From the NCBI GenBank assembly GCA_017882455.1, contig JADGPL010000002.1, positions 124,001 to 188,000 on the forward strand: a stretch of DNA of 64,000 bases. Direction: 5' to 3'. Every line of letters begins with the position of its first letter. Positions within the stretch are counted from its first letter, which is position 1. The position numbers and the translations under genes were made by a program. The stretch is from Solirubrobacteraceae bacterium (lineage in GTDB: Bacteria; Actinomycetota; Thermoleophilia; Solirubrobacterales; Solirubrobacteraceae). The notes under the pieces were generated by a model, which did not search any database, was not told the DNA's origin, and saw only the letters and a list, made by a program, of their open reading frames with translations. Shown piece after piece: positions 33,228-41,459 of this stretch.

Positions 33228-35081
33228 TCAGGCCCGCTCCCCCGTCTCCTCCAACACCCGCCCATACGCCCGGTCGAACTCGCGTTTGACCTCGGCCTTG
33301 TGCTGAGCCAGGGCGCTGATGTCGCCCGCGTCCTGCCCGCGGGCGCGCTGGATCTGGCGATCCACCCGCGCGAGCTCCAGCTGCAGGCGCTGGACCTCGA
33401 GCATGGCCGTGTCTGACTCCTCACGTCCCGCTTCCACCACCAGCTCGGCCAAGAGGCCCTTCAGCTGCGGATCCTCCTCCAGGCGCTCCTCCGCGCCCGG
33501 CGGATCGCTCATCGGGGCATGCAGGTCGCCCGCGCCGAGGCGCTTGGCCGCGCGCCGCAGCAGGCCGCCCGAGAAGTGCTCGTCCAGATCGAGCCCCGCC
33601 AGCGCCCGCTCGCCCTCCTCGGGAGAGGCGATGCACAGCGCCAGGAAGGCCCGCTCTGTGTCTTCGCGGCGGGTCACATCGCTGCCGCGCTGCGGGCGCG
33701 CCACGGCCGGCCGGCCGCCGGCGCCCGCGCCGGCTGGACCGCTCGACGCCGCGGTGCCCGGGAGCCGTCCCTGCGGTGATCCTCCGCCGGCCAGCAGCGT
33801 CTCGGCCAGGCTCTCCGGGAGCGCAAGACGGCCCGAGACGATCCGTGTGAGCTCCATCCGCATCGCGCTCGGCGGGAGCGTTGCGAACACCGGGCGCAGC
33901 TGCTCGATGATGCGGTCGCGCCCCTCCGGGCTCGAGTCATCGCCGCTGGCCAGCACGCGCTCCACGCGGAAGCGCACGAACGGCACCGAGCGCTCGACCG
34001 CCGCCTTGATCGCCTCGGCGCCGTCCCGCTGGATCATCTCGGCCGGGTCCGCTCCGGCCGCCAGCGGCACCACGCGCAGCTCCAGCTTGCGCCTGGCCGC
34101 CAGGCCCGAGGCCTTCAGCATCGCCTCCTGTCCCGCGCTGTCTGCGTCCAGCGCCAGCAGCACCGTCTGGGACATCCGCGCGAGCTCCCCCACCTGCTCG
34201 CCTGTCAGCGCCGTGCCCATCAACCCCACCGCGTTGCGCATCCCCGCCTGGTGCAGCGCGATCACATCGGTGTAGCCCTCGCACAGGATCACCTCGCCCG
34301 CGCGCGTGGCGTGGGCGCGCGCCAGATCTGCGCCATAGAGATGGAGGCCCTTGTGGTAGAGGTCGTTGTCCGAGGTGTTCAGGTACTTCGGGCGCTGCTC
34401 CTCCCGCATCGCCCGCGCGCCGAAGCCCAGCACGCGCCCCCGCACATCCGCCAGCGGGAACATGATCCGCGAGCGGAAGCGGTCATACATCCGCCCGTTC
34501 TCCTTCGAGCGCTGGGCAAGGCCCGTCGCATAGAGCTCCTGCTCGGAGAAGCCGCCCCTGCGCGAGGCCAACAGCACCCGATCCCACGCGCTCGGCGCAT
34601 AGCCCACCCGAAACTCCTTGAGAATCTCCTCGCCCAGGCCCCGCCCGGCAAGGTACTCGCGCGCGGGCGCCGCCTCGGCGGACTCCCACAGAAAGCGCTC
34701 GTAGTAGGAGGCCGTGCGGCTCAGCAGCTCGAGCAAACGCTCGCGGCGCTTTCGTCGCTCGGCCTCGCGCGGGTCCTCCTCCTCGCGCTGGAGCTCCACC
34801 CCGTAGCGTTCAGCCAGCAGCTCGAGCGCCCCCTTGAAGTCCACGCCCTCGGTCTCCTGCACGAACGTGAACACGTCGCCCGAGGCCTGGCAGCCGAAGC
34901 AGTAGTAGACCTTCTGCGCCGGATCTATGCCGAAGGAGGGGGTGCGCTCGTCGTGAAACGGGCACAGGCCCTCGTAGCGCGCCGGACCCGCCCGGCGAAG
35001 CTCGGTGCGAGCGGAGACCAGCTCAAGGAAGTCGACCGCATCGCGTACGCGGTCCTTTGACTCGCTGGTGTAGAGCGCCAC
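33228..35081 (-). CDS. dnaG: DNA primase
   Basis: 617 aa; makes the RNA primers for chromosome replication with the DnaB helicase. The N-terminal CHC2 zinc finger is visible (GLCPFHDERTPSF, YYCFGCQASGD). A TOPRIM catalytic core follows (VILCEGYTDVIALHQAG, then LLALDADSAG). From about residue 440 comes an Ala/Gly/Pro linker, then a helical C-terminal domain of the DnaB-binding type ending in a long coiled coil. The GTG start gives MALYTSESKDRVRDAVD, the expected beginning. It lies ten bases after dgt, in the same direction. Confidence 0.97.
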   Translation of the reverse strand: MALYTSESKDRVRDAVDFLELVSARTELRRAGPARYEGLCPFHDERTPSFGIDPAQKVYYCFGCQASGDVFTFVQETEGVDFKGALELLAERYGVELQREEEDPREAERRKRRERLLELLSRTASYYERFLWESAEAAPAREYLAGRGLGEEILKEFRVGYAPSAWDRVLLASRRGGFSEQELYATGLAQRSKENGRMYDRFRSRIMFPLADVRGRVLGFGARAMREEQRPKYLNTSDNDLYHKGLHLYGADLARAHATRAGEVILCEGYTDVIALHQAGMRNAVGLMGTALTGEQVGELARMSQTVLLALDADSAGQEAMLKASGLAARRKLELRVVPLAAGADPAEMIQRDGAEAIKAAVERSVPFVRFRVERVLASGDDSSPEGRDRIIEQLRPVFATLPPSAMRMELTRIVSGRLALPESLAETLLAGGGSPQGRLPGTAASSGPAGAGAGGRPAVARPQRGSDVTRREDTERAFLALCIASPEEGERALAGLDLDEHFSGGLLRRAAKRLGAGDLHAPMSDPPGAEERLEEDPQLKGLLAELVVEAGREESDTAMLEVQRLQLELARVDRQIQRARGQDAGDISALAQHKAEVKREFDRAYGRVLEETGERA

Positions 35082-35091
35082 GACGGCAACG

Positions 35092-36141
35092 CTAGCGGGC
35101 GAACGCCTGCGGCACCTGCAACTCGGTGTACTCCCTGATGCAGTACCGGTCTGTCATCCCCGCCAGGTAGTCCGTGACCCGTCCCGCCAGCTCATCCCGT
35201 GCATCCTCGCCGTCGCCCGCGCTCGCCCCGAGCAGCTGGGGATGCTCGACGTAGTGGTCGAACAGCCGCCTGATCACCGACGCGATCTTCGCGTGCTCGG
35301 CGCGCACCGCCGGGCCGAGGTACACCCGCTCGAACATGAAGTCCCGCAGGGCGCTCATCGCGGGGGCCGCCAGCGGTCCCTGCACGATGTCCCCGGCCCG
35401 CTCTGAGTGCTCCACCATGTCGTGCACCAGCGAATCGATCCGCGCCGAGCCGCTCGAGCCGAGCACCGCTATCGGCTCGCTCGGCAGATCCTCCTCGCGC
35501 AGCAGACCCGCGCGCACCGCGTCGTCGATGTCGTGGTTGATGTAGGCCACGCGGTCGATCACCCGCACGATCCGTCCCTCGAGCGTCTGCGGCAGCGGCG
35601 CGCGGCTCGAGTGGCGCGCGATCCCCTCGCGCACCTGCTCGGTGAGGTTGAGCCCGGCCCCGTCGCGCTCGAGGCGCTCGACGATGCGCAGCGAGTGCTC
35701 GTAGTGGTGGAAGTCCCGTCCGAAGCGCTCTTTCAGGCAGCTGTCGAGCACCTCCTCGCCGATGTGCCCGAACGGCGGGTGGCCGAGGTCGTGGCCGAGG
35801 CCGATCGCCTCCACCAGGTCCTCGTTCAACCGCAGCGCCCGCGCCACCGTGCGCGAGATCGTGGTGACCTCCAGGGTGTGGGTGAGACGCGTGCGGTAGT
35901 GATCGCCGCGGGGCGCCACGAACACCTGCGTCTTGTGCGTCAGGCGGCGAAAGGACTTCGAGTGGACGATCCTGTCGCGATCACGCTGAAAGGGGGTGCG
36001 CAGCGAGCAGTCATCCTCATCGCGCGCCCTCAGAGCCGGGTAGGAGCGCGCGGCCAGCGGCGAGAGCAGCCGCTCCTCCCGCTCGGCCCAGCGCTCCGCG
36101 AAGGCCGCCGCCACCGTGTCCTGTTGCTGGATGATGCCCAC
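35092..36141 (-). CDS. dgt: Deoxyguanosinetriphosphate triphosphohydrolase-like protein
   Basis: A 349-aa HD-domain dNTPase of the dGTPase-like family, which splits dNTPs into deoxynucleoside and triphosphate. The metal site shows HSKSFRRLTHKTQVF, YRTRLTHTLEV, GLGHDLGHPPFGHIGEE (the HD pair) and, later, RVIDRVAYINHDIDDA. Length fits the short actinobacterial subgroup. The neighbours dnaG (ten bases downstream) and recO fit the usual actinobacterial repair/replication cluster. Substrate preference cannot be read from sequence. Confidence 0.93.
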   Translation of the reverse strand: MGIIQQQDTVAAAFAERWAEREERLLSPLAARSYPALRARDEDDCSLRTPFQRDRDRIVHSKSFRRLTHKTQVFVAPRGDHYRTRLTHTLEVTTISRTVARALRLNEDLVEAIGLGHDLGHPPFGHIGEEVLDSCLKERFGRDFHHYEHSLRIVERLERDGAGLNLTEQVREGIARHSSRAPLPQTLEGRIVRVIDRVAYINHDIDDAVRAGLLREEDLPSEPIAVLGSSGSARIDSLVHDMVEHSERAGDIVQGPLAAPAMSALRDFMFERVYLGPAVRAEHAKIASVIRRLFDHYVEHPQLLGASAGDGEDARDELAGRVTDYLAGMTDRYCIREYTELQVPQAFAR

Positions 36142-36195
36142 CGCCCGATTGTGCCACCGGCGGCGGCCCGAACGACCGGGAGCCGCCCGAACGCT

Positions 36196-36552
36196 CTAGC
36201 CCGCTCGTTTCCAGTCGCCGCGTCCGGCCACCAGATGCACCCAGTGGTGCCAGCCCCGCATCTCACCAGGATCCTCGCTGAACACCGGCGCCCCACCGCC
36301 CGGCGTGGGAAGCGCCCCCACGGCCATCGCGTCGATGCGCAGGTCCACGCCGTGCTCGTGCAGGCTCTCGACCGCATCCGCCTCGACGAAGCGCAGCCCG
36401 CTGCTCGCCGTCTTGATCACGAGCCCGTGGAAGATGTCCTTCTCTGGCGCGGCCACCACGTGGTGGACCGTGCCCACCTGCTCGCCGTCCGAGGCGAACA
36501 CGGGCACGCCCTTCTCGAGCACCTCGTATGCGATCGGTAGACCCTCGTCCAT
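36196..36552 (-). CDS. PRC-barrel domain protein
   Basis: A protein of about 118 aa with a PRC-barrel-like beta pattern (GVPVFASDGEQVGTVHHV, DIFHGLVIKTASSGLRF, FVEADAVESLHEHGVDL). Such barrels serve as small binding modules in RNA processing and in photosynthetic complexes; here the role is unknown. ATG at 36552 is chosen to leave a minimal N-terminus. A GTG three codons upstream with GCGGGG before it, and an ATG at 36582, are alternatives. It sits between recO and dgt on the same strand. Confidence 0.7.
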   Translation of the reverse strand: MDEGLPIAYEVLEKGVPVFASDGEQVGTVHHVVAAPEKDIFHGLVIKTASSGLRFVEADAVESLHEHGVDLRIDAMAVGALPTPGGGAPVFSEDPGEMRGWHHWVHLVAGRGDWKRAG

Positions 36553-36600
36553 GCCGCTCACGATACCCCGCGGGGCGGCCATCGGGCGGCCCGCGCCCAG

Positions 36601-37335
36601 CTAGCGGGCGGCGGCCGGCATCAGCCGCAGGTGCGCATGGTGCTCGAGCGTGGTCGCGATCGCGCGCTCGACCTGCCCCAGGGCGGGATCGCCCGCCTCG
36701 GGCACCTCGCTCAGCGACCGTGCGAGCGCCTCGGTCATGAACCGGTGGGCGTCCTCCCCCAGCGCGAACGAGCCCGCCTCGCAGGCCGAGCACACCACTC
36801 CGCCGGCCGCTCCCGAGAAGCCGACCAGGTGCTCGCCCTCGCCGCAGCTCGCGCAGGCGCCCAGCTGCGGCGCGAGGCCCGCGGCCAACAGCAGCTTCAA
36901 GCGGAAGGCCAGCGCCGCCGACCAGCCGCCTGCGGAGCGCCCGCCATCGGCGCGCTGGTCGAGCAGGGAGAGCTGGCGGCAGAGCAGGTTGAAGACCCCC
37001 GGATGGGGCTCTGAGGTCTCGAACAGGCGCCCCACGGCATCGCACGCCCGCGCCGCCGCGTCCAGCGCCCGGGCATCGCTGCGCAGGCGCGCGTGCCCCT
37101 CGATCGTCTGCGCGCCCGTCACCGTCAACAGCTCCCCGCGTCCTTCGTGCAGCTCGATGTGCAGGCGGAAGAACGGCTCCAAGCGCCCCCCGAAGCGACT
37201 GCGGGCGCGACAGACCCCCTTTGCGATCGCGCTCACCCGGCCGCGAGCCGGGGTGTAGAGGTGCAGGATCCGGTCCGCCTCTCCGTAGCGCATCGAGCGC
37301 AGCACCACCGCCTCGGTCTTCACAGGTCCCGCCAT
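36601..37335 (-). CDS. recO: DNA repair protein RecO
   Basis: 244 aa; loads RecA with RecR onto gapped, SSB-coated DNA. The N-terminal OB-fold begins KTEAVVLRSMRYGEADRIL and LYTPARGRVSAIAKGV. A helical region and a four-Cys zinc site follow (CASCGEG, VVCSACEAG). Length and order are standard. It is the first gene of a - strand group with the PRC-barrel protein, dgt and dnaG. A repeat-containing 250-base gap separates its start from the divergent grxC. Confidence 0.95.
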   Translation of the reverse strand: MAGPVKTEAVVLRSMRYGEADRILHLYTPARGRVSAIAKGVCRARSRFGGRLEPFFRLHIELHEGRGELLTVTGAQTIEGHARLRSDARALDAAARACDAVGRLFETSEPHPGVFNLLCRQLSLLDQRADGGRSAGGWSAALAFRLKLLLAAGLAPQLGACASCGEGEHLVGFSGAAGGVVCSACEAGSFALGEDAHRFMTEALARSLSEVPEAGDPALGQVERAIATTLEHHAHLRLMPAAAR

Positions 37336-37448
37336 CGCCCATACGAGTCTAGGGTGGGCTTCGGAGCCCGCCTTCAGAGGTCGCGGGAGCCCTCTGCCGG
37401 GAGAGCCCTATCTCACCCTTGAGATGCCGTAGCACCATGGTTATACGG

Positions 37449-37534
37449 TGCGCGGCGGGCATGAACCTCCACAGGCACGAGCGCGAACCCCCTGCGCGGC
37501 GGGCATGAACCTCCACAGGCACGAGCGCGAACCC
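37449..37534. repeat. Tandem 44-base direct repeat (two copies)
   Basis: A 42-base unit at 37449-37490 is repeated exactly at 37493-37534, with two C bases between (period 44). It begins with TGCGCGGCGGGCATGAAC and ends in GCGCGAACCC. It lies in the recO-grxC gap, upstream of the grxC promoter. An ATG in each copy opens no meaningful frame. Confidence 0.95.
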
Positions 37535-37578
37535 GCAGCCATGCCCCCACGACCTCGAAGACCCCCGAAGACCCCTTC

Positions 37579-37591
37579 TATACTTTATGAA
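37579..37591 (+). promoter_or_regulatory. Probable grxC promoter (-10 TATACT), nearly leaderless
   Basis: TATACT at 37579-37584 is a near-consensus -10 box in otherwise GC-rich DNA. Transcription would start near 37591, only a few bases before the ATG at 37595, so the mRNA would be leaderless or almost so. No good -35 box or Shine-Dalgarno is seen, consistent with that reading. Confidence 0.55.
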
Positions 37592-37594
37592 GTA

Positions 37595-37849
37595 ATGAGC
37601 CAGGTAACGGTGTATTCAACGGATCCGTGTCCCTACTGTACCCGCGTGAAGGCGCTTCTGGGTTCGCGCGGGGTGGCCTACGAGGAGATCAACCTCGCCA
37701 GGGATCCAACCGGCCGGGTGGAGCTCGCCCAGAGGACCGGGATGATGACCTTCCCTCAGGTGATCGTCGACGGTCAGCTGCTGGGCGGCTTCACCGAGGT
37801 CCAGGCCGCCGCCGAGAGCGGCCGTCTGGACGAGCTGCTCGCGGCCTGA
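37595..37849 (+). CDS. grxC: Glutaredoxin
   Basis: An 84-aa glutaredoxin that reduces disulfides using a CPYC active site (TDPCPYCTRVKALL, about residues 11-17). The cis-Pro strand TFPQVIVDG and the GGFTEVQA glutathione-site Gly-Gly are present. It is the only + strand gene in this core region. Its last 59 bases overlap the 3' end of mutM on the other strand. Actinobacteria without glutathione use mycothiol with similar redoxins (mycoredoxin), so the physiological reductant here is uncertain. Confidence 0.93.
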   Translation: MSQVTVYSTDPCPYCTRVKALLGSRGVAYEEINLARDPTGRVELAQRTGMMTFPQVIVDGQLLGGFTEVQAAAESGRLDELLAA

Positions 37850-38702
37850 GCGACCGCTGGCGCGGGCGCAACTGGCAGGTCTCGCACACATAGGTCCCGC
37901 GACCGGCCACCACCATCTTCACGATCGTGCTCCCGCACCTCCCGCACGGCTCGCCCTCGCGGCGGTGCACGAGGAGCTCGTTCTGGAAAGAGCCGGGCAG
38001 GCCGTCCACGTGGCGGAAGTCGTCGATCGTCGCCCCGCGCGCATCGATCCCCGCGCTCAACGCCGCGATCACGCCCTCGCGCAGGCGGGCATGCTGGGCG
38101 GCCGTCAGGGTCCCGGCTGGGCGCAGCGGGTGGATCCCGGCCCTGAACAGCGCCTCGTCGGCGTAGATGTTGCCGACGCCCGCGATCCTGCGCTGGTCGA
38201 GCAGCAGCGCCTTGATCGGCGCCGTGCGGTCCTTGGCCAGCCCGCGCATGTGCTCGGCGGTGAACAGCGCATCGAAGGGCTCGAGGCCCAGGCGCGCGGC
38301 GAAGAAGGCCTCCTGGGCATCCGCGCCGAGCAACAGCTCCCCCGTGCCGAAGCGGCGAGGATCGACGATCGCCAGGCGCCTGCCCCCGCGCTGTCCGCGA
38401 ACAGGTCCAAGCTCGACCCGCACGCGGGTGTGTGGAGGCTCCGGGTCCGGATCGGCCAGCACCGCCCCGGTCATGCGCAGGTGCTGGGCGAGGAACACCT
38501 CCCCCTCCAGGCACCACAGCAGGTACTTGCCCCGACGGCCCAGGCGCTCGATGCGCCTGCCCTCGATCGCCGCTGCCAGCTCCTCGGGAGCCAGCGGACG
38601 CGACCAGCGGGGATCGAGGATCTCGATGCGGCGCAGCCTGCGCCCCTCCACCAGCGGAGCCAGCTGACCTCTGATCGTCTCGACCTCCGGAAGCTCGGGC
38701 AT
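37791..38702 (-). CDS. mutM: Formamidopyrimidine-DNA glycosylase (Fpg/MutM)
   Basis: 303 aa; removes 8-oxoguanine and ring-opened purines and cuts the abasic site. The catalytic Pro and Glu are in MPELPEVETIRGQL. The Lys-containing GRRGKYLLW strand, the helix-two-turn-helix VGNIYADEALFRAGI, and the C-terminal zinc finger (CGRCGSTIVK, YVCETCQ) are all present. After the finger there is an extra basic tail of about 25 residues rich in Arg and Pro. That tail is encoded in the part overlapping grxC and may be non-conserved. It is the last gene of the long - strand operon. Confidence 0.96.
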   Translation of the reverse strand: MPELPEVETIRGQLAPLVEGRRLRRIEILDPRWSRPLAPEELAAAIEGRRIERLGRRGKYLLWCLEGEVFLAQHLRMTGAVLADPDPEPPHTRVRVELGPVRGQRGGRRLAIVDPRRFGTGELLLGADAQEAFFAARLGLEPFDALFTAEHMRGLAKDRTAPIKALLLDQRRIAGVGNIYADEALFRAGIHPLRPAGTLTAAQHARLREGVIAALSAGIDARGATIDDFRHVDGLPGSFQNELLVHRREGEPCGRCGSTIVKMVVAGRGTYVCETCQLRPRQRSLRPRAARPDGRSRRRPGPR

Positions 38703-38708
38703 CGGGCT

Positions 38709-39905
38709 TCAGCTTATGAACGCGGCGCCCGGCAGGTCGCCCGCCTCGCGAGCGGTGAGCCACGCGAGCACCGTGGCGCCGACGTCTGCCAGCGGGCCGT
38801 CGTGGCGGTGCCCGTCCAGACGCCCGCCGGCAGACCTGCGAGCGAGCATCTCCCCGGTGACGGCCAGCAGCGGCGCGTACTCGCGCGTGTGATCGGTCCC
38901 CGCGTGGGCGGGATCGACGCCGTGATCGGCCGTGACGATCAGCAGGTCCCCCTCGCGCATGCGCACGAGCATCGACGCCAGGCTCCTGTCGATCTCGACC
39001 AGCGCGCAAGCGAAGCCCTGCACGTCCTTGCGGTGGCCGTAGATCTGGTCGGTCTCGATCAGGTTCGCGAACACCAGGCCGCTCCCCGGCTGCTCCATCA
39101 GCTCCTCGACGCTGTCGAGCGCCCGCGCGTTGCTCGCCCCGGGGTGGGAGCACGAGACCCCCACGCCCGCGAACAGGTCGCCGATCTTGCCCACACCGTG
39201 CACCTGGACTCCGGCGTCCCGGAGCTCCTCCAGATAGCTGCGCCCCGAGGGGGCAAGGGCGTAGTCGCGCCGGCCGTCGGTGCGCTCGAAGCTGCCCGGG
39301 CTGCCCCTGAAGGGTCGCGCGATCACCCGCCCCACGGCGTGCTCGCCGCTCATCACCGAGCGCGCGGCGGCGCAGGCGCTGTAGAGCTCGGATGCGGGGA
39401 CCTTCTCGACGTGCGCAGCCAGCTGCAGCACCGAGTCCTGAGAGGTGTAGAGGATCAGGGCGCCCGTGCGCAGGTGCTCGGCGCCGAACTCCTCGATCGC
39501 GGCCAGCCCGTTGTCGGGCCGGTTGCAGATCACATCGCGGCCCATGGCCGCGACCAGCTCCGAGACGAGCTGCGGCGGAAAGCCGGCGGGGTAGGTGGGC
39601 ATCGCCCGCTCCTGCACGACCCCCATCAGCTCCCAGTGGCCCGCGATCGAGTCCTTGCCCGGCCCCAGCGCATGCAGGCGCCCGTGGATCGCAGGATCCT
39701 CGGCCGCGGTCACACCCTCGAGCGGGATGATCGAGCCGAGGCCGAGCGCCTGCATGGTGGGCAGGCTCAGGCCGCCCACGGCCTCGGCCAGATGGCCCAG
39801 CGTGTTGGTGCCCTCATCCCCGTAGCGCGCTGCATCGGGCAGGGCCCCCACGCCGCATGCGTCCGCCACGAGCACGATCGCCCGTCGAGCCCCCGTGCGG
39901 CTCAT
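38709..39905 (-). CDS. deoB: Phosphopentomutase
   Basis: 398 aa; interconverts (deoxy)ribose 1- and 5-phosphate in nucleoside salvage, with Mn ions. It is an alkaline-phosphatase-superfamily mutase: IVLVADACGVGALPDA at the N-terminus (metal Asp), DEGTNTLGHLAEA (phosphorylated Thr), DSIAGHWELMGV, VTADHGVDPAHAGTDHTREYAPLL near the C-terminus in separated motifs. ATG at 39905 (MSRTGARRAIVLV) is preferred to starts further upstream that would overlap xerD. The xerD stop is 16 bases upstream. Confidence 0.95.
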   Translation of the reverse strand: MSRTGARRAIVLVADACGVGALPDAARYGDEGTNTLGHLAEAVGGLSLPTMQALGLGSIIPLEGVTAAEDPAIHGRLHALGPGKDSIAGHWELMGVVQERAMPTYPAGFPPQLVSELVAAMGRDVICNRPDNGLAAIEEFGAEHLRTGALILYTSQDSVLQLAAHVEKVPASELYSACAAARSVMSGEHAVGRVIARPFRGSPGSFERTDGRRDYALAPSGRSYLEELRDAGVQVHGVGKIGDLFAGVGVSCSHPGASNARALDSVEELMEQPGSGLVFANLIETDQIYGHRKDVQGFACALVEIDRSLASMLVRMREGDLLIVTADHGVDPAHAGTDHTREYAPLLAVTGEMLARRSAGGRLDGHRHDGPLADVGATVLAWLTAREAGDLPGAAFIS

Positions 39906-39921
39906 GGGTCGACGAACGAGC

Positions 39922-40869
39922 TCAACGCGACGCCCGCGGGTGCGCGCCGAAGTACGCATCCTTCAGGCGGTCGGCCGACAGGTGCGTGTAGACCTGAGTG
40001 GTCGCGAGGTCGGCGTGGCCGAGCATCTCCTGCAGCGAGCGCAGGTCGCACCCTCCGGCCAGCAGGTGCGTGGCAAAGGAGTGGCGCAGGGTGTGTGGGC
40101 TCATCCGCTCCTGCAGGCCCGCCCGGCGCGCGTGGCCCTGGACGATCTTGTAGAGGCCCTGGCGCGTCAGCGCCCCGCCGCGGCGGTTGACGAACAGTCG
40201 CGCCTGCACCCCGTCGCCGAGCAGCAGCGGCCGCCCGCCACGCAGGTAGGCGCTCAGGGCCGCCACCGCCTGGCGCCCGACCGGCACGATGCGCTCCTTC
40301 GAGCCCTTCCCCCGCGCGCGCAGGAGGCCCTCCTCCAGGTCCAGGTCGCCGAGCTCCAGGCCAACCGCCTCGGAGGCGCGCAGGCCGCACGCGTACATGA
40401 CCTCCAGCAGCGCGCGGTCGCGCAGCACGAGCGGTCCCCCTCCCCGGGGCTGCTCGAGCAGCCGCGCGACCTCGTCGCGGGACAGGACCCGCGGCAGGCG
40501 CTGGGGCTTTCGCGGGCCGTGCAGGTCGGCGGTCGGATCGTGCTCCATGATCCCCTCGCGGCGCAGGTGGCGGTAGAAGGAGCGAAGGCAGGCGACCTTG
40601 CGTCCGAGCGTCGTGGGCGCGACGGGCGGGTGCTCGGCGTCGCCGTGCGCGAGGTCGGAGAGGAACGCCGCGAGGTCGCCGTGCGCCGCCGCCTCGGCCT
40701 CCAGACCGTGGCGATCGAGGTACTCGCCGAACTGGAGCAGATCGGAGCGGTAGGCCTCCAGGGTGTTCCGTGAGAGCCCGCGCTCGAGCTCCAGGTAGGC
40801 GAGGAAGTCGAGGATCAGGGGCTCGATGCCAACCGAAGCGCTCGGTTTGGCGATCTCGGCGGCCGTCAT
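39922..40869 (-). CDS. xerD: Tyrosine recombinase XerD
   Basis: 315 aa; resolves chromosome dimers at dif during division. The N-terminal SAM-like domain has LERGLSRNTLEAYRSDL. The catalytic domain shows Arg in ACGLRASEAVGL, Lys in GKGSKERIVP, HTLRHSFATHLL, LGHADLATTQVYTHL with the nucleophile Tyr. ATG at 40869 (MTAAEIAKPSAS) overlaps the NUDIX stop (ATGA). XerD rather than XerC is chosen from gene order (NUDIX upstream, as in the mycobacterial Rv1700-Rv1701 pair). No phage or integron context is visible. Confidence 0.93.
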   Translation of the reverse strand: MTAAEIAKPSASVGIEPLILDFLAYLELERGLSRNTLEAYRSDLLQFGEYLDRHGLEAEAAAHGDLAAFLSDLAHGDAEHPPVAPTTLGRKVACLRSFYRHLRREGIMEHDPTADLHGPRKPQRLPRVLSRDEVARLLEQPRGGGPLVLRDRALLEVMYACGLRASEAVGLELGDLDLEEGLLRARGKGSKERIVPVGRQAVAALSAYLRGGRPLLLGDGVQARLFVNRRGGALTRQGLYKIVQGHARRAGLQERMSPHTLRHSFATHLLAGGCDLRSLQEMLGHADLATTQVYTHLSADRLKDAYFGAHPRASR

Positions 40870-41459
40870 CCCTCGGGCTTCGCCTCCGCCACCGGGCCTC
40901 CTTGGAGGTGCAAGGGCGCGTTCAGACTGCGCGCGAGCCACATCAGGCCGATCAGGGTCTTGGCGTCCTTGATCTGCCCGATCGCGGACTCGATCTCCGC
41001 GAGCGGCCAGGGAACGATCTCGATGCGCTCGTTCTCCTCGCTCTCGGCGCTCGCCTCGAACAGGTCGCTCGCTGCGAACAGGTGCACGCGCTCGTCGGTG
41101 AACCCGGCGCTCGTGTAGTAGGTGAGGATCGGCTCCCAGCTGCGCGCTCCCAGGCCGATCTCCTCGGCCAGCTCGCGCCGGGCAGCCTCGAGCGGCTCCT
41201 CGCCCTCGACGTCCAGGCGACCCGCCGGTATCTCGAGCAGGTCCGGATCCGCCACGGCCTCGCGCGGCTGGCGCACCAGCCACACCCGCTCGGAGTCGTG
41301 GGCCACGATCCCCACGGCGCCCTGGTGGCGGACGATCTCGCGCTCGACCTCCTCGCCGTCGGCGTGGCGGAAGCGCTCGACGCGCACGTCCACCAGAAGC
41401 CCGTGATAGACCGTCTCGCCCCCCAGCGCCTGGAAGGCTCGCGGCGAGCGCGGGCTCAT
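40866..41459 (-). CDS. NUDIX hydrolase, ADP-ribose pyrophosphatase type
   Basis: A 197-aa NUDIX enzyme with the catalytic box GEEPLEAARRELAEEIG and the preceding EIPAGRLD strand, plus LTYYTSAGFTDERVHLF after it. This is the pattern of ADP-ribose pyrophosphatases, which split ADP-ribose to AMP and ribose 5-phosphate. The start at 41459 (MSPRSPRAF) overlaps the previous stop (ATGA), and the end overlaps xerD. The gene corresponds in place to mycobacterial Rv1700. Confidence 0.92.
   Translation of the reverse strand: MSPRSPRAFQALGGETVYHGLLVDVRVERFRHADGEEVEREIVRHQGAVGIVAHDSERVWLVRQPREAVADPDLLEIPAGRLDVEGEEPLEAARRELAEEIGLGARSWEPILTYYTSAGFTDERVHLFAASDLFEASAESEENERIEIVPWPLAEIESAIGQIKDAKTLIGLMWLARSLNAPLHLQGGPVAEAKPEG

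Noticed and set aside
37449-37534. CRISPR repeat array
   Set aside because: Only two copies with a two-base separation, so there is no spacer; no cas genes are present.
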